Shown piece after piece: positions 1 to 8,847 of a DNA stretch of 64,000 nt (within the stretch, counting starts at the first letter, position 1; each line of letters starts with the position of its first letter). The notes under the pieces were generated by a model that was given only the letters and a program-made list of their open reading frames with translations, was not told the DNA's origin and made no database searches. Source of the stretch: Planctomycetota bacterium (GTDB taxonomy: Bacteria; Planctomycetota; UBA1135; GCA-002686595); contig JAQXEK010000005.1 in assembly GCA_029250885.1 (NCBI GenBank), forward strand, positions 1-64,000, read 5' to 3'. Both the position numbers and the translations under genes were made by a program.

Positions 1-45
1 GTTTGGGACATAGCTACATCGCTTTCCGCCACTTTTAAATCCAAA

Positions 46-453
46 TCAATTGGCAGCAACGTTGACGGACTTGACACGAACTACAGGAGTCTGCCCACGT
101 GGATCCTCGACATACGCGTCACCCCATGCGTCCACTTGGTATCGAACTGAGTCCGGCAGGAAACCTTTACTGCACAAGGCGGAGCGGACAGAACCGAAGT
201 TGGCCGGTAGGGGAGCTTCGACCAAGTTTAAGGCGTTGTAACTTTGGAGCGCGGAGTTGATGATGGCCAGATTATCCAGGGTCTTGGACCGAAGAATTAG
301 AGTGGCGTCCATAGATAATACAAGGTCATCTTCGGTGCCATGGATGCCATCGCTCCCCATGGAAGTTATCGTCGTAGGACTTCTGGCTGCGAGCCTCGCG
401 AGAGCCAGCTCACGGAGGTTCGAGTCAAGTGGAGAGTGGATTGCTCGCGCATC
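46..453 (-). pseudogene. Decayed pseudopilin fragment (GspG-like C-terminal region)
   Basis: An open frame on the minus strand encodes pseudopilin-like sequence. It contains a SMGSDGIHGTEDDLVL stretch, typical of the Asp-rich 'SxGxDGxxGTxDD' end of GspG-type pseudopilins. After it come NLAIINSALQSYN and YQVDAWGDAY, which resemble the alpha-spine and 'DxWG' parts of the same family. No hydrophobic N-terminal prepilin helix is present. The only ATG in this frame is at 360, without a ribosome site. A good start (AGGAGGA at 467-461, ATG at 452) lies in another frame and stops after 28 codons. I read this as a truncated or frameshifted gene. It faces away from the intact pseudopilin at 663. It could instead be a short expressed protein starting at 360. 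Confidence 0.5.
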
Positions 454-467
454 CTAATATTCCTCCT

Positions 468-484
468 GGGGGGGGGTGGGGGGG
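468..484. repeat. Poly-G tract (G9-T-G7)
   Basis: Two runs of nine and seven G are separated by one T. On the minus strand this is a C-rich tract directly before the AGGAGGA site that precedes ATG 452. Homopolymers of this length are prone to slippage and to sequencing error. The rest of 454-662 contains no convincing gene. Confidence 0.8.
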
Positions 485-662
485 AGACGGGACTGAGGAC
501 AGGCAGCTACTTGTTCGGCGACAAAGCGATTTGACTTGAGCATTAGGCGCGCGAAAGGAGCTTCGCTAAGAAAATCCTCAAGCCGGCCTGCGTGTGGGTC
601 CGAGATGAGTTCTTGCCCGGCAGCGCAACTCATTGCATCTGCCTTAACCCCCAAACAAACTC

Positions 663-1169
663 ATGAAGATTCTCCATTCTCCAACCACTCAGAAGGACGC
701 CGGCTTTTCAATGATGGAGTTGATCATCGTTCTGATGATCCTCGTCACCATCGCTGGTATCGCCCTTCCTCGTTTTGGCAGCGCTACAGAGCGCGCCGAC
801 GATACCCGCCGCATTGCTGACCTCAACAGCGTCCAAAAGGCCCTTGAGATTTACCACGGTGAACACGGGGCCTACCCGAAAGTCTCAGGTTGGTCGGGTG
901 ACGCTACTAAGTACGGCGGGCACGGCTACACCGCGACCGACCCATACATTCCGGGCCTCGTCCCCAAGTACATAGAGATGCTGCCTAGGGATCCGAACAA
1001 ATCATTCCCCGATGGCCACAGCGGCTACCTGTACAAGTCCGACGGCAAGAACTACAAGTTCATCGCCCACAAAACCCCAAACAACTATCCCGACGACCAT
1101 CGCTACTTCGACTCGGCACGCAAGACTTGGGCATACCAGGTGAGCTCGCAGGGTGGCGCTGGCTGGTAG
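663..1169 (+). CDS. Type II secretion / type IV pilus pseudopilin (GspG-like)
   Basis: This 168-residue protein has a class III prepilin signal. A short charged leader ends in Gly, followed by FSMMELIIVLMILVTIAGIALP with Glu at mature position 5, so a prepilin peptidase should cleave and methylate it. After the hydrophobic helix come a RIADLNSVQKALEIYHGEHGAYP segment, typical of GspG-like pseudopilins that assemble by the N-terminal helix, and a globular Tyr/Asp-rich C-terminal domain. It sits just upstream of pilT/pilB/pilC and has its own strong terminator, so it is probably transcribed alone. It may be a minor pilin rather than a true GspG. Confidence 0.85.
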   Translation: MKILHSPTTQKDAGFSMMELIIVLMILVTIAGIALPRFGSATERADDTRRIADLNSVQKALEIYHGEHGAYPKVSGWSGDATKYGGHGYTATDPYIPGLVPKYIEMLPRDPNKSFPDGHSGYLYKSDGKNYKFIAHKTPNNYPDDHRYFDSARKTWAYQVSSQGGAGW

Positions 1170-1198
1170 AAGTAGGCTTGCAATAACCATCCCCCAAA

Positions 1199-1233
1199 CG
1201 GGCGCTGCGCACTCTGCGCAGCGCTCGTTTTTT
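1199..1233 (+). terminator. Rho-independent terminator after pseudopilin
   Basis: A 13-base stem (CGGGCGCTGCGCA pairing with TGCGCAGCGCTCG, one G-T pair) has a CTC loop and is followed by six T. It lies 30 bases after the pseudopilin stop. Confidence 0.9.
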
Positions 1234-1272
1234 ATTGACGGATGTCAAGAGAGTCAGGTTCGCCGCCAATAA

Positions 1273-1434
1273 GGCCGGTATGTTTCTGCCGAGATCTCGC
1301 CCCGGGCTAAGTACCAGGTATCCGCCGTCGGCGAGTCCCTGGTGCCGATTCTAGACCAAATGCAGGCATGAGGCAGGGGCTACGAGGTCCTGATGGGCGC
1401 CGGGGAAGACGCGTCCAGCACGGAAGCGAGCTAG
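1273..1434 (+). pseudogene. HxlR-family regulator, C-terminal remnant
   Basis: The frame from 1279 reads YVSAEISPRAKYQVSAVGES followed by LVPILDQMQA, then TGA at 1369-1371, then GRGYEVLMG. This closely follows the C-terminal half of HxlR-type winged-helix regulators, whose common pattern is roughly 'aEvPPrVeYxLTxxGxSLxPIL..M..WG'. The TGA sits where the family usually has Trp (TGG to TGA). A TAA at 1270 interrupts the upstream part and no helix-turn-helix portion is left. The remainder of the gap (1435-1617) shows nothing recognisable apart from the ribosome site of the next gene. The gene is dead, but the family call rests on this short match. Confidence 0.6.
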
Positions 1435-1617
1435 GAGCGTCCCGAAAGCAGTGTTGGTCTCGAAAACGGCCTAGGAACGGTGTTTCTGCTTAGGGGACGT
1501 GGACCAAGTAGCCGAAACAAGAGCCGGAAGCCCATCTGTGGACTGCGGTCTATTTCTTAAGCGGCTTCGTGCACCTATCCCAGAGCAGCTGTCCGCGAAC
1601 CGAGGAGCGTACCCACC

Positions 1618-2685
1618 ATGATCGTAATCGAAGACCTTCTGGCCTTGATGGTCCGAAAAGGAGGCTCAGACCTCCACCTTAGGGCCGGCGGGCCGCCGCG
1701 TATCCGGATCGACGGAGTGCTGGAGCCCGTGGACGTCGAGGTCATGGCTGATGAAGACGTGCGCCGCTTGGCCACAAGTTTTCTGACGGCCGATCAGATT
1801 GCGCGTTTGGACAAGGAATACGAGTTGGACTGCTCCTTTGGCCTAGAGGGCCAGGGACGCTTCCGTGCGAACATCTTTAACGAGCAGGGCGCTATGGCCT
1901 GTGTGCTGCGCCTCGTGCCCCATGAGATTGCGGGCTTCGAAGAGCTGCGTCTGCCGATCAAGTTTTGTAAGTCGATCTGCGGCCTGCGTTCGGGCCTAAT
2001 TCTTGTGACCGGTGCGACGGGGTCGGGTAAGTCGACGACTCTGGCCGCTATGGTGGACTACGTCAACCGAACGCGCAAAGAGCACATCGTCACGATTGAG
2101 GACCCGGTCGAATTTGTCCACCAATCCCGCGAGTGTCTAGTAACCCAGCGAGAGATTGGCACTGATTCGCACTCCTTCCACAACGCACTTCGCAGCGTGC
2201 TGCGCCAGGACCCGGACATCGTTCTTATTGGAGAGCTTCGCGATCAGGAGACCGTCGAGGCGGCGCTCACCCTTGCGGAGACCGGGCACCTGACCTTCGG
2301 TACCTTGCACACGTCGGATGCTGTGCAGACGATCAACCGCGTTATCGACGTCTTCCCACCGCACCAGCAGGACCAGATCCGTACCCAGCTGAGCTTTAGC
2401 CTAGAGGCCGTCTTCTGCCAGCAGCTATTGCCCCTTGCCTCTGGCCGCGGCCGCGCACTTACGGCCGAGCTGATGCGCATGACGCCCGGCATCCGCGCCC
2501 TGGTGCGCGATGGCAAGGCCCACCAGATCTACTCCCAGATTCAAACCGGCGCCCGCATGGGGATGCAGACCATGAGCTCTGCCCTTGCGGCTCACGTTCG
2601 GGCCGGCCGCGTGGACTCGAAGGACGCTGAACGCGTACTCTCGGATCCGTCCGAGTTCCGCTCGCTTATCCGCGGCGCAGCCTAG
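1618..2685 (+). CDS. pilT: Type IV pilus retraction ATPase PilT
   Basis: At 355 residues this has normal PilT length. The N-terminal PAS-like region begins with the family-typical 'DLLALMVRKGGSDLHLRAG'. The ATPase core has Walker A GATGSGKST near residue 132, an Asp box at IEDPVEF, a Walker B-like DPDIVLIGELRD near 198, and the His box GHLTFGTLHTSDA near 225. PilT hexamers depolymerise pili and power twitching and uptake. The ATG has a GAGGAG site ten bases upstream. The stop is two bases before pilB, so pilT-pilB-pilC form an operon. Confidence 0.95.
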   Translation: MIVIEDLLALMVRKGGSDLHLRAGGPPRIRIDGVLEPVDVEVMADEDVRRLATSFLTADQIARLDKEYELDCSFGLEGQGRFRANIFNEQGAMACVLRLVPHEIAGFEELRLPIKFCKSICGLRSGLILVTGATGSGKSTTLAAMVDYVNRTRKEHIVTIEDPVEFVHQSRECLVTQREIGTDSHSFHNALRSVLRQDPDIVLIGELRDQETVEAALTLAETGHLTFGTLHTSDAVQTINRVIDVFPPHQQDQIRTQLSFSLEAVFCQQLLPLASGRGRALTAELMRMTPGIRALVRDGKAHQIYSQIQTGARMGMQTMSSALAAHVRAGRVDSKDAERVLSDPSEFRSLIRGAA

Positions 2686-2687
2686 CC

Positions 2688-4394
2688 ATGGTGCGCGTCT
2701 CCGGAAAGATCCGCCGCATCCTGCTAGACCAGGGGCTCGTGTCCCCCGAGTCCTGGGCTGCGGCCGCAGAGTCTGAAAAGCCCGTTCTCGAAGTCCTTCT
2801 CGGTGACGACGGCTTTGGCGGCGCTCAATTCATGAGCGCGGTCGGCACGATCTCGGGCGTTGCTCCTGTGGAGCTAGAGAACTGCACACCCGAAGAGCGC
2901 GCGATGGAGGCACTCTCCCGCGACATCTGCACCCAGATGTGCGTCGTGCCCCTCGTCCGCAACGCGAACACGCTGACGGTGGCAGTCTCCGACCCCTTCG
3001 ACGTGCTGCTGTTTGACGACCTATCCCTACTCTCCGGATGCCGAGTCCGACCGGTGCTCTCCCACCCCGCAGCTATTCGCGCTTGCCTTGAAGCCACATT
3101 CGACGATGGCAGTGCAGCCGTGGAAGAGCTTCTTGGCGAGGTTCACGCTGGCGAGATCGAGGTCCGCAGCGAAGAAGAGGAAGAGATCAATGACCTGGAC
3201 GTGGAAGCCCTTGCCGCAGGCGACGACGTGCCCGCTGTCAAACTGGTCAACCTGATCCTGTTGCGCGCCCTTAAGGATCGTGCGAGTGATGTCCACATCG
3301 AACCGGGAGAGGACTCCATGCGCGTCCGCTATCGCGTGGACGGCCGCCTAACCCAAGCGATGACTCCTCCAAAAGGACTGGGCCCATCGCTATTGTCACG
3401 CCTTAAAATTCTGGCCGACCTGGACATCGCCGAGCGCTTCAAGCCCCAGGATGGCAAGTTTCAGATCCGCTACGAGGGCCGCAACATCGACCTGCGCCTG
3501 TCGACCCTACCGGTGGTCGGCGGCGAGAAGGCCGTGATGCGTATCCTCGACGCAGCCGGCGTCGCCATGAGCCTGGACAGTATGGGGCTCGAGCCACGTT
3601 GCCTAGATGACATCAACGAAGCCGCAGCTTCAGCCCACGGTATGTTGCTGGTGACGGGGCCCACGGGTTCGGGTAAGTCCACGACGCTCTATTCGTGCGT
3701 CAAGACCGTCGCGGATCCTGAGATCAACATCGTTACGGTCGAGGACCCGGTCGAGTACCGCATGGACGGCATCAATCAGGTACCCGTGAACCCCAAGCGT
3801 GGCTTGACCTTCGCCGGCGCACTGCGCTCGATCCTGCGCCAGGACCCCGATGTAGTCCTTGTGGGTGAGATTCGTGATGCCGAGACTGCCGAAATCGCGG
3901 TCAAGGCAGCCTTGACTGGTCACATGGTGCTATCGACTCTGCACACCAACGATGCACCCAGCACGATCACGCGCCTGGTCGACATGGGCATTGACCCCTT
4001 CCTGGTGTCGAGTTCGGTCAACTGCGTCGCGGCCCAGCGACTTGTACGGCGGCTCTGCAACAGCTGCAAGGTTCCCGTGAAGCTGCCCGAGGAGGAGCTC
4101 TACTCCGTGGGGTTCACCCACGAGGAGTCCCAGGGCTTAGAGATCTTCCAGCCTAGGCCCGAGGGGTGCCCTCGCTGTAAGAACGGTTACCGCGGGCGAC
4201 TCGCCGTCGTGGAGACCCTCTCCCTCAACAAGAAGATCAGGCGCCTTGTGGTCGAGAGCGCAGGTGCGGCCGAGATCAAGGCGGCGGGACTGGAAAACGG
4301 CATGTTGACCCTTCGCAGGGTTGGCTTGATGAATGTGATGCGGGGCTTGACCTCGCTCGAAGAAATACTCCGGGTCACTACACCCGATCGATAG
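2688..4394 (+). CDS. pilB: Type IV pilus assembly ATPase PilB (GspE family)
   Basis: This 568-residue protein has the PilB/GspE plan: an N-terminal MshEN/GspE_N domain, a linker rich in Glu/Asp around residues 150-180, then the secretion ATPase. Visible motifs are Walker A GPTGSGKST near residue 324, the Asp box VEDPVEYRM, DPDVVLVGEIRD, and the His box GHMVLSTLHTND. The tetracysteine zinc site LCNSC...CPRC lies near 456-497. It polymerises pilin at the inner membrane. It follows pilT by two bases with no clear ribosome site, which fits translational coupling. Confidence 0.95.
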   Translation: MVRVSGKIRRILLDQGLVSPESWAAAAESEKPVLEVLLGDDGFGGAQFMSAVGTISGVAPVELENCTPEERAMEALSRDICTQMCVVPLVRNANTLTVAVSDPFDVLLFDDLSLLSGCRVRPVLSHPAAIRACLEATFDDGSAAVEELLGEVHAGEIEVRSEEEEEINDLDVEALAAGDDVPAVKLVNLILLRALKDRASDVHIEPGEDSMRVRYRVDGRLTQAMTPPKGLGPSLLSRLKILADLDIAERFKPQDGKFQIRYEGRNIDLRLSTLPVVGGEKAVMRILDAAGVAMSLDSMGLEPRCLDDINEAAASAHGMLLVTGPTGSGKSTTLYSCVKTVADPEINIVTVEDPVEYRMDGINQVPVNPKRGLTFAGALRSILRQDPDVVLVGEIRDAETAEIAVKAALTGHMVLSTLHTNDAPSTITRLVDMGIDPFLVSSSVNCVAAQRLVRRLCNSCKVPVKLPEEELYSVGFTHEESQGLEIFQPRPEGCPRCKNGYRGRLAVVETLSLNKKIRRLVVESAGAAEIKAAGLENGMLTLRRVGLMNVMRGLTSLEEILRVTTPDR

Positions 4395-4417
4395 GAAGCT
4401 AGCGGAGCAAACATCCC

Positions 4418-5665
4418 ATGAGCAACTGGACATACAAGGCAAAGGACAAGCAGGGCAAGACCGTCAAGGGCAAGCTGACTGCTCCCGATCGTAGTGAGGC
4501 TGTGGCCGAGCTGCAGAAGAGGGAGCTGATTGTTCTCGAGATTGAGAGTGGTAGCGGAGCTTCCAAGGCCAAGACCAAGGGCGGAGGAGGACTTGGCTCC
4601 ATCACTCTTGGCAAGGTGAAGCCCAAGGCTACGCGGACCGAGCTGGTGATCTTTACTCGGCAGCTCTCTACGATGGTCGGGGCGGGCATCAGCCTACTTG
4701 AGGCTATCGACGTGCTCCGCGACCAGGCCGAGACGCCCGGTATGCGGCTGACCTGCGAGACCGTTGCGGACAATCTCCGCGGCGGCACGGACCTGTCCGC
4801 GGCGCTTGCGTCATGTCCCAAAGTGTTCAACACCCTCTATGTGTCCATGGTCGCGGCCGGAGAGGTCTCGGGCCAAATGGACATCGTTCTTGACCGTCTA
4901 GCAGACTACCAAGAAGCCTCTGACGAGCTGGTGAAAGAGGTCAAGGCCGCCATGACCTACCCAGTCATCTCGATGTGCCTTGTGCTTGCGATTACGGCGT
5001 TCTTAATGCTGTACATCGTGCCGACCTTCGCGGGCATCTTTGAGGAGATGGACGCCGAACTTCCAGCCTTGACGGCCTTTGTTCTTGGGACATCTGATTG
5101 GATGCGCGCGAATGTGGTCACCATGGTGCTGATTGCCGGCGTGGCCATAAGTGCGATTGTCGCTTTTAAGAAGACGCCTCGAGGAACAAAGGCCTTTGAC
5201 ATCTTGCAGCTTAGGCTGCCCGTCTTTGGTCCCCTTCTCAAGAAGGTCGCCCTAGCGCGCTTCTCGCGGACCTTCGGAACCCTGATTAAGTCCGGTGTCC
5301 CAATCCTAGGAACCCTAGACATCGTCGCGAAGACCGCGGGCAACGAGGTCATCGCCGAGGCCGTGCGCGCTTCGAGTGTGGCCGTCAGCTCGGGTGACCT
5401 CCTCTCTGAGCCCCTCTCGGAGAGCAAGGTTTTCCCGCCGATGGTCGTTCGAATGATCGCGATTGGTGAGCGTTCAGGCGCCCTGGAGACCCTTTTAGAG
5501 AAGATCGCCGAGTTCTACGATCGAGAGGTGAAAGCCCAGATTAAGTCCCTAACAAGCTTGATTGAGCCGATCCTGATCTCGGTCATGGGCATCATCGTGG
5601 GTGGTGTTGTGATGAGTGTCTTCCTGCCGATTATCGACATTGTTGGACAACTCGGCGGAAAGTAA
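4418..5665 (+). CDS. pilC: Type IV pilus inner-membrane platform protein PilC
   Basis: At 415 residues this is a full-length PilC/GspF. It opens with the typical 'YKAKDKQGKTVKGKLTA' segment, followed by two T2SSF cytoplasmic repeats (about 75-200 and 280-400), each ending in hydrophobic segments. The first contains FTRQLSTMVGAGISLLEAI and the second FSRTFGTLIKSGVPILGTL. It anchors the ATPases in the membrane. The ATG follows ACATCCC, with a GGAG a little further away. Confidence 0.95.
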   Translation: MSNWTYKAKDKQGKTVKGKLTAPDRSEAVAELQKRELIVLEIESGSGASKAKTKGGGGLGSITLGKVKPKATRTELVIFTRQLSTMVGAGISLLEAIDVLRDQAETPGMRLTCETVADNLRGGTDLSAALASCPKVFNTLYVSMVAAGEVSGQMDIVLDRLADYQEASDELVKEVKAAMTYPVISMCLVLAITAFLMLYIVPTFAGIFEEMDAELPALTAFVLGTSDWMRANVVTMVLIAGVAISAIVAFKKTPRGTKAFDILQLRLPVFGPLLKKVALARFSRTFGTLIKSGVPILGTLDIVAKTAGNEVIAEAVRASSVAVSSGDLLSEPLSESKVFPPMVVRMIAIGERSGALETLLEKIAEFYDREVKAQIKSLTSLIEPILISVMGIIVGGVVMSVFLPIIDIVGQLGGK

Positions 5666-5842
5666 AAACCAGACTCAAGGCGTGGCCCGGCATTTCCCGA
5701 TAGGTGGGGATGTCGGGCCCGATCTTTTGAAGCGGGCGCGGCGATGGACGGGGGCCAGCCCCACGCTCCTTGTTACACGAACTTCAAAAGGGAACGAAGC
5801 GTCGCCTCCCGGCGATCACGAAAAACAAAGGGAAATACACCA

Positions 5843-6580
5843 GTGCAAATCAGCAACAACAAAAAATCAGGCTTCACGCTCATCGAACTGATGATCGTGG
5901 TTGCCATCATCGCCATCATCGCGTCCATCGCTATTCCTAAGCTGATGAGTGCTCGTCTTGCGGCCAACGAATCGGCAGCTATCTCGACCCTGCGTTCGAT
6001 CGCATCGGCCCAGGCTCAAATCCAGTCTGCCGCAGCGATCGACTCCGACGCCGACGGCGGCGGCGAGTACGCTTACTTCGGCGAGCTCTCTGGCGCTGAC
6101 CCGCTGCGCATCAGCGTGGCCGGTGTCGAGACCGCTGGTGTGGTCGGCACCGACGAGCTCACGCCCGCCATGCTCTCAAACGCATTCGGAGATGTTGCCA
6201 GTAGCACCGTGCAGCGCTCTGGATATGTCTTCCAGATCTTCCTTCCCGCCGCTACGGCCACCGGCGTAACCGGCGCCGTCCCCGAGGATGCAACAGGCGG
6301 TATGTACAGCACCACTTTGCCCGACCCCGACAACTGCGAGATCCTCTGGATGGCCTACGCTTGGCCCGCCGACGTCAACAAAACGGGTAACCGCTGCTTC
6401 TTCATCAACCAAGAGGGCGACCTCCTACAGATGAACAACCGTATTGCCACGCCCTATGACGGCGCTGCCGGCGGACCCGACTTCGACGCAGCCTTCTCCA
6501 TCGCCGGTGACATGGCTTCGCCCCTCGGCATCAACGGCGTTGCTGCACAAGACGGTGGCACCTGGACCGCGGTTCAGTAA
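5843..6580 (+). CDS. Type IV major pilin-like protein
   Basis: The frame is open further upstream, but a GTG at 5843 gives a normal ten-residue leader (VQISNNKKSG) before FTLIELMIVVAIIAIIASIA, a textbook class III prepilin helix with Glu5. The mature protein is about 235 residues. Its C-terminal part (RSGYVFQIFLP, MAYAWPADVNKTGNRCFFINQEG) resembles long pilins seen in Planctomycetota and Deltaproteobacteria. A single pair of Cys lies in the C-terminal half. It is separated from pilC by 177 bases, so it may have its own promoter, as expected for a highly expressed pilin. Confidence 0.85.
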   Translation: MQISNNKKSGFTLIELMIVVAIIAIIASIAIPKLMSARLAANESAAISTLRSIASAQAQIQSAAAIDSDADGGGEYAYFGELSGADPLRISVAGVETAGVVGTDELTPAMLSNAFGDVASSTVQRSGYVFQIFLPAATATGVTGAVPEDATGGMYSTTLPDPDNCEILWMAYAWPADVNKTGNRCFFINQEGDLLQMNNRIATPYDGAAGGPDFDAAFSIAGDMASPLGINGVAAQDGGTWTAVQ

Positions 6581-6621
6581 GCTGAACTCCAAAGCTACGC
6601 CGCTTCAAGCGGCCTAGCAGC

Positions 6622-6658
6622 GAGGCCCGGCGCTCCCTTGAAAGGAGCGCCGGGCCTC
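6622..6658. terminator. Bidirectional hairpin between pilin and tatD
   Basis: A perfect GC-rich stem (AGGCCCGGCGCTCC pairing with GGAGCGCCGGGCCT) has a short loop and no strong T tract. It sits between convergent genes and could end both transcripts. Confidence 0.7.
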
Positions 6659-6683
6659 TGCATTGGTGCCTGGATCTTCGCGC

Positions 6684-7472
6684 TCAGTCCGTAAAGCCGA
6701 ACAGGCGCGCCGCATTGTTTGTGGTGAGCTCTTCGATTTCGCCCGTGGTCATGCCGCGCTGTTGGGCGACGCACTCAATGACGCCGGTGATGAAGCTCGG
6801 CTCGTTACGCTTGCCCCGCTTGTGCTGGGGGGCGAGAAACGGGCAGTCGGTTTCGACCAGCAGGCGCTCGGCCCGGGTCGCCTTTGCCGCCTGGCGGTTG
6901 GCGTCGTTCTTTTTAAATGTGACTACGCCGGAGAAGGAGATGTAGAGGTCGAGCTTGGCGTAGTCCACAAGCTCTTCGGCGCCCATGGTAAAGCAGTGCA
7001 TGACCCCGCCGGGCCCCGACGGAGCGAGGTCCTCCGAGAGTACGCGCACCGTTTCTTGGTGGGCATCTCGGGAGTGAATGATGACGGGCTTGCCGGTCGC
7101 ACTGGAGAGCTCGAGGTGCCAACGAAAGCCCTCGATCTGGCGCTCCTTGGCGACACTGTCCCAATAGAAGTCCAGGCCTGTCTCTCCAATAGCTACGCAC
7201 TTTGGGTCCCGGGCGAGTTCGGCGATGGCGGCCAGGGTCTCGGGGCTCGGCCCGGGGTCGTCGGGACCACCGAGGTCATTCGGATGGATGCCCACGGAGG
7301 CCAAGATGCCGCGCTCCCGATGGGCGAGGGCGAGGGCGGCCCGGGAGGTCTCGAGATCCGTGCCTACCACGATCATGCGGTCGATGCCGGCTGCCCGGGC
7401 CCGGGCAAGGACCTCGTCTCGGTCCTCGTCGAAGCTCTTCCAGTACAGGTGCGTGTGGGAGTCCGTGATCAC
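6684..7472 (-). CDS. tatD: TatD-family metal-dependent hydrolase / DNase
   Basis: The 262-residue protein begins MITDSHTHL, giving the HxH metal motif of the TatD TIM barrel. It continues with SVGIHPND, ETGLDFYWD, VIIHSRDAH and VMHCFTMGAEE, and ends in a LVETDCPFLAP active-site strand followed by NNAARLFG. TatD proteins are 3'-5' exonucleases or DNases using two metal ions. The GTG start overlaps the stop of the upstream lipoprotein gene (GTGA), so the two are translationally coupled. Confidence 0.93.
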   Translation of the reverse strand: MITDSHTHLYWKSFDEDRDEVLARARAAGIDRMIVVGTDLETSRAALALAHRERGILASVGIHPNDLGGPDDPGPSPETLAAIAELARDPKCVAIGETGLDFYWDSVAKERQIEGFRWHLELSSATGKPVIIHSRDAHQETVRVLSEDLAPSGPGGVMHCFTMGAEELVDYAKLDLYISFSGVVTFKKNDANRQAAKATRAERLLVETDCPFLAPQHKRGKRNEPSFITGVIECVAQQRGMTTGEIEELTTNNAARLFGFTD

Positions 7473-8323
7473 TGGCAGTGCTTCTCGAGGATATTGATGA
7501 GGTGCTGTTGGAAGTTCAGGTCCACTTCCTTGGTCATGACCTCATTGATGAGGTCGCAGAGGACCGTATTTGTCTCCGGATCCACCTCCGCAAGCTTGAC
7601 CAGAGACTTGACCGAGATGCGACGCAGGTAGCCGTTGCCCGTAGACTCCACGAGAACCGTGCGCAGGGTCTCCCGGGTGTGGGAGCCCGGGTAGTCAGCA
7701 AGGGCCTTGATGGCCATGACCCTCCCAGTCTGGTCGAGGAACAGGTCGGTGGCATAGGAGGAGAGCACGAGCTGAGCTTCCTTGCCGAGCTCTAGGGCGA
7801 GGGCGGCCTTGGCGTAGCACTCCACGAGGCGCTCGGCCTCGGGGTAGGTCTTGCCCGGGCGGCGCTTCTCTATAATCGGTTGGATCAGGCGGATCGCGTC
7901 GGCGGGGGAAGTCTCCGAGAGCATCTCGATGGCCGCGGTGCGAAGGCCTAGGTCCTCGCCGTACTGCTCGAAGATGGCCTCGAGTAGGGGGGCCGTTTCG
8001 ACTGGCAGGTTGTAGCCCGCCGCCCGAAGGAGACCGCGGCGCATGGCCAAGGGCTCGTCATCACTCTCGTGGAACTTATCCAAGGCAGCCTGGCCGACGG
8101 CCGGACCGGCGGTCCGGATGCGATCCGAGACCTCGCGAAAGCGGTTGAACCAGTCGTTCTGGACGGCGCTGTTGGCCGAAGCGGGGGCTGGGGCCAGGGC
8201 AGCCACCAGGTCGCGGATCTGGCGATCCGCATCGTTGGGTGCGGTTGTCTTCGCCTGCGGTTCGCCGTTGCAGGCCGCGAGCAGGAGAATGAGCAGGATC
8301 GAGGGCAGAAGGTAGCGTTGCAT
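7469..8323 (-). CDS. Lipoprotein with HEAT-like helical repeats
   Basis: I chose the ATG at 8323, which gives MQRYLLPSILLILLLAAC, a clean lipoprotein signal with Cys about residue 18. The frame is open 54 bases further to a TTG that would bury the signal. The mature protein is alpha-helical with repeated 'RTAAIEML', 'RVMAIKALADYPG' and 'RRISVKSLVKLAEVD' segments, typical of HEAT repeats used for protein binding. It is the first gene of an operon with tatD, but no functional link is known to me. Function unknown. Confidence 0.7.
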   Translation of the reverse strand: MQRYLLPSILLILLLAACNGEPQAKTTAPNDADRQIRDLVAALAPAPASANSAVQNDWFNRFREVSDRIRTAGPAVGQAALDKFHESDDEPLAMRRGLLRAAGYNLPVETAPLLEAIFEQYGEDLGLRTAAIEMLSETSPADAIRLIQPIIEKRRPGKTYPEAERLVECYAKAALALELGKEAQLVLSSYATDLFLDQTGRVMAIKALADYPGSHTRETLRTVLVESTGNGYLRRISVKSLVKLAEVDPETNTVLCDLINEVMTKEVDLNFQQHLINILEKHCQ

Positions 8324-8847
8324 CACGTGGGGAGGGTCAACGGTGGTCTCGGGGGAGGGGAGCAGAGTCCTGAGCAAAGGCTGTTCCCAACGGTCCCGCT
8401 AAAGGGGCAATACCCCAAGGGCGCAGACTATAACAGCGACTTTAGAGCCCAGCGGTCACGAAGCCGGCGAATGCTGCCCGGTGGGGGCGTTATCGAGGGA
8501 CCGCGCGAAGGTGAACTCGGCGGCGTTGAGCGGAATCGCTCGCGCGGCATTGCTCTTTTGCCTGCTTATCGCTTAGACGGGCGATTGGGCTCGATTTAGC
8601 CGTCCGCCCCGGGGTCTTGGCGCTGTAATTGAAGTAGACAGGAAGTTCGGAAGAATGCCGACCGGATTCCTTGTCAACAAAAGGGGTGCTACGCCCTATA
8701 GTTCAACCCTCAAAGTCTGGTCCCCCCCGACTTCGGACTCCCCTGCGCGGCCCCCTGAGCCCTTGGCTTTGGGCCTGATCGGTCTGCTCAGGTGGTTTGT
8801 TGATTGTCTCCGCCCCTCGGCAGCTCAGCCGAGAGGCACTTCTCCCA
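8324..8847. other. Intergenic gap before first glycine-rich lipoprotein
   Basis: This divergent-promoter region has no convincing gene. A weak sigma-70-like pair (TTGTCA at 8671-8676 and CCTATA at 8695-8700, 18-base spacer) points toward the downstream lipoprotein gene. I see no strong hairpin. Confidence 0.4.

Noticed and set aside
5683-5697. Sigma-54-like promoter before the major pilin (TGGCCCGGCATTTCC)
   Set aside because: The -24 half is good, but the -12 half lacks the invariant GC, so it is not convincing on sequence alone.
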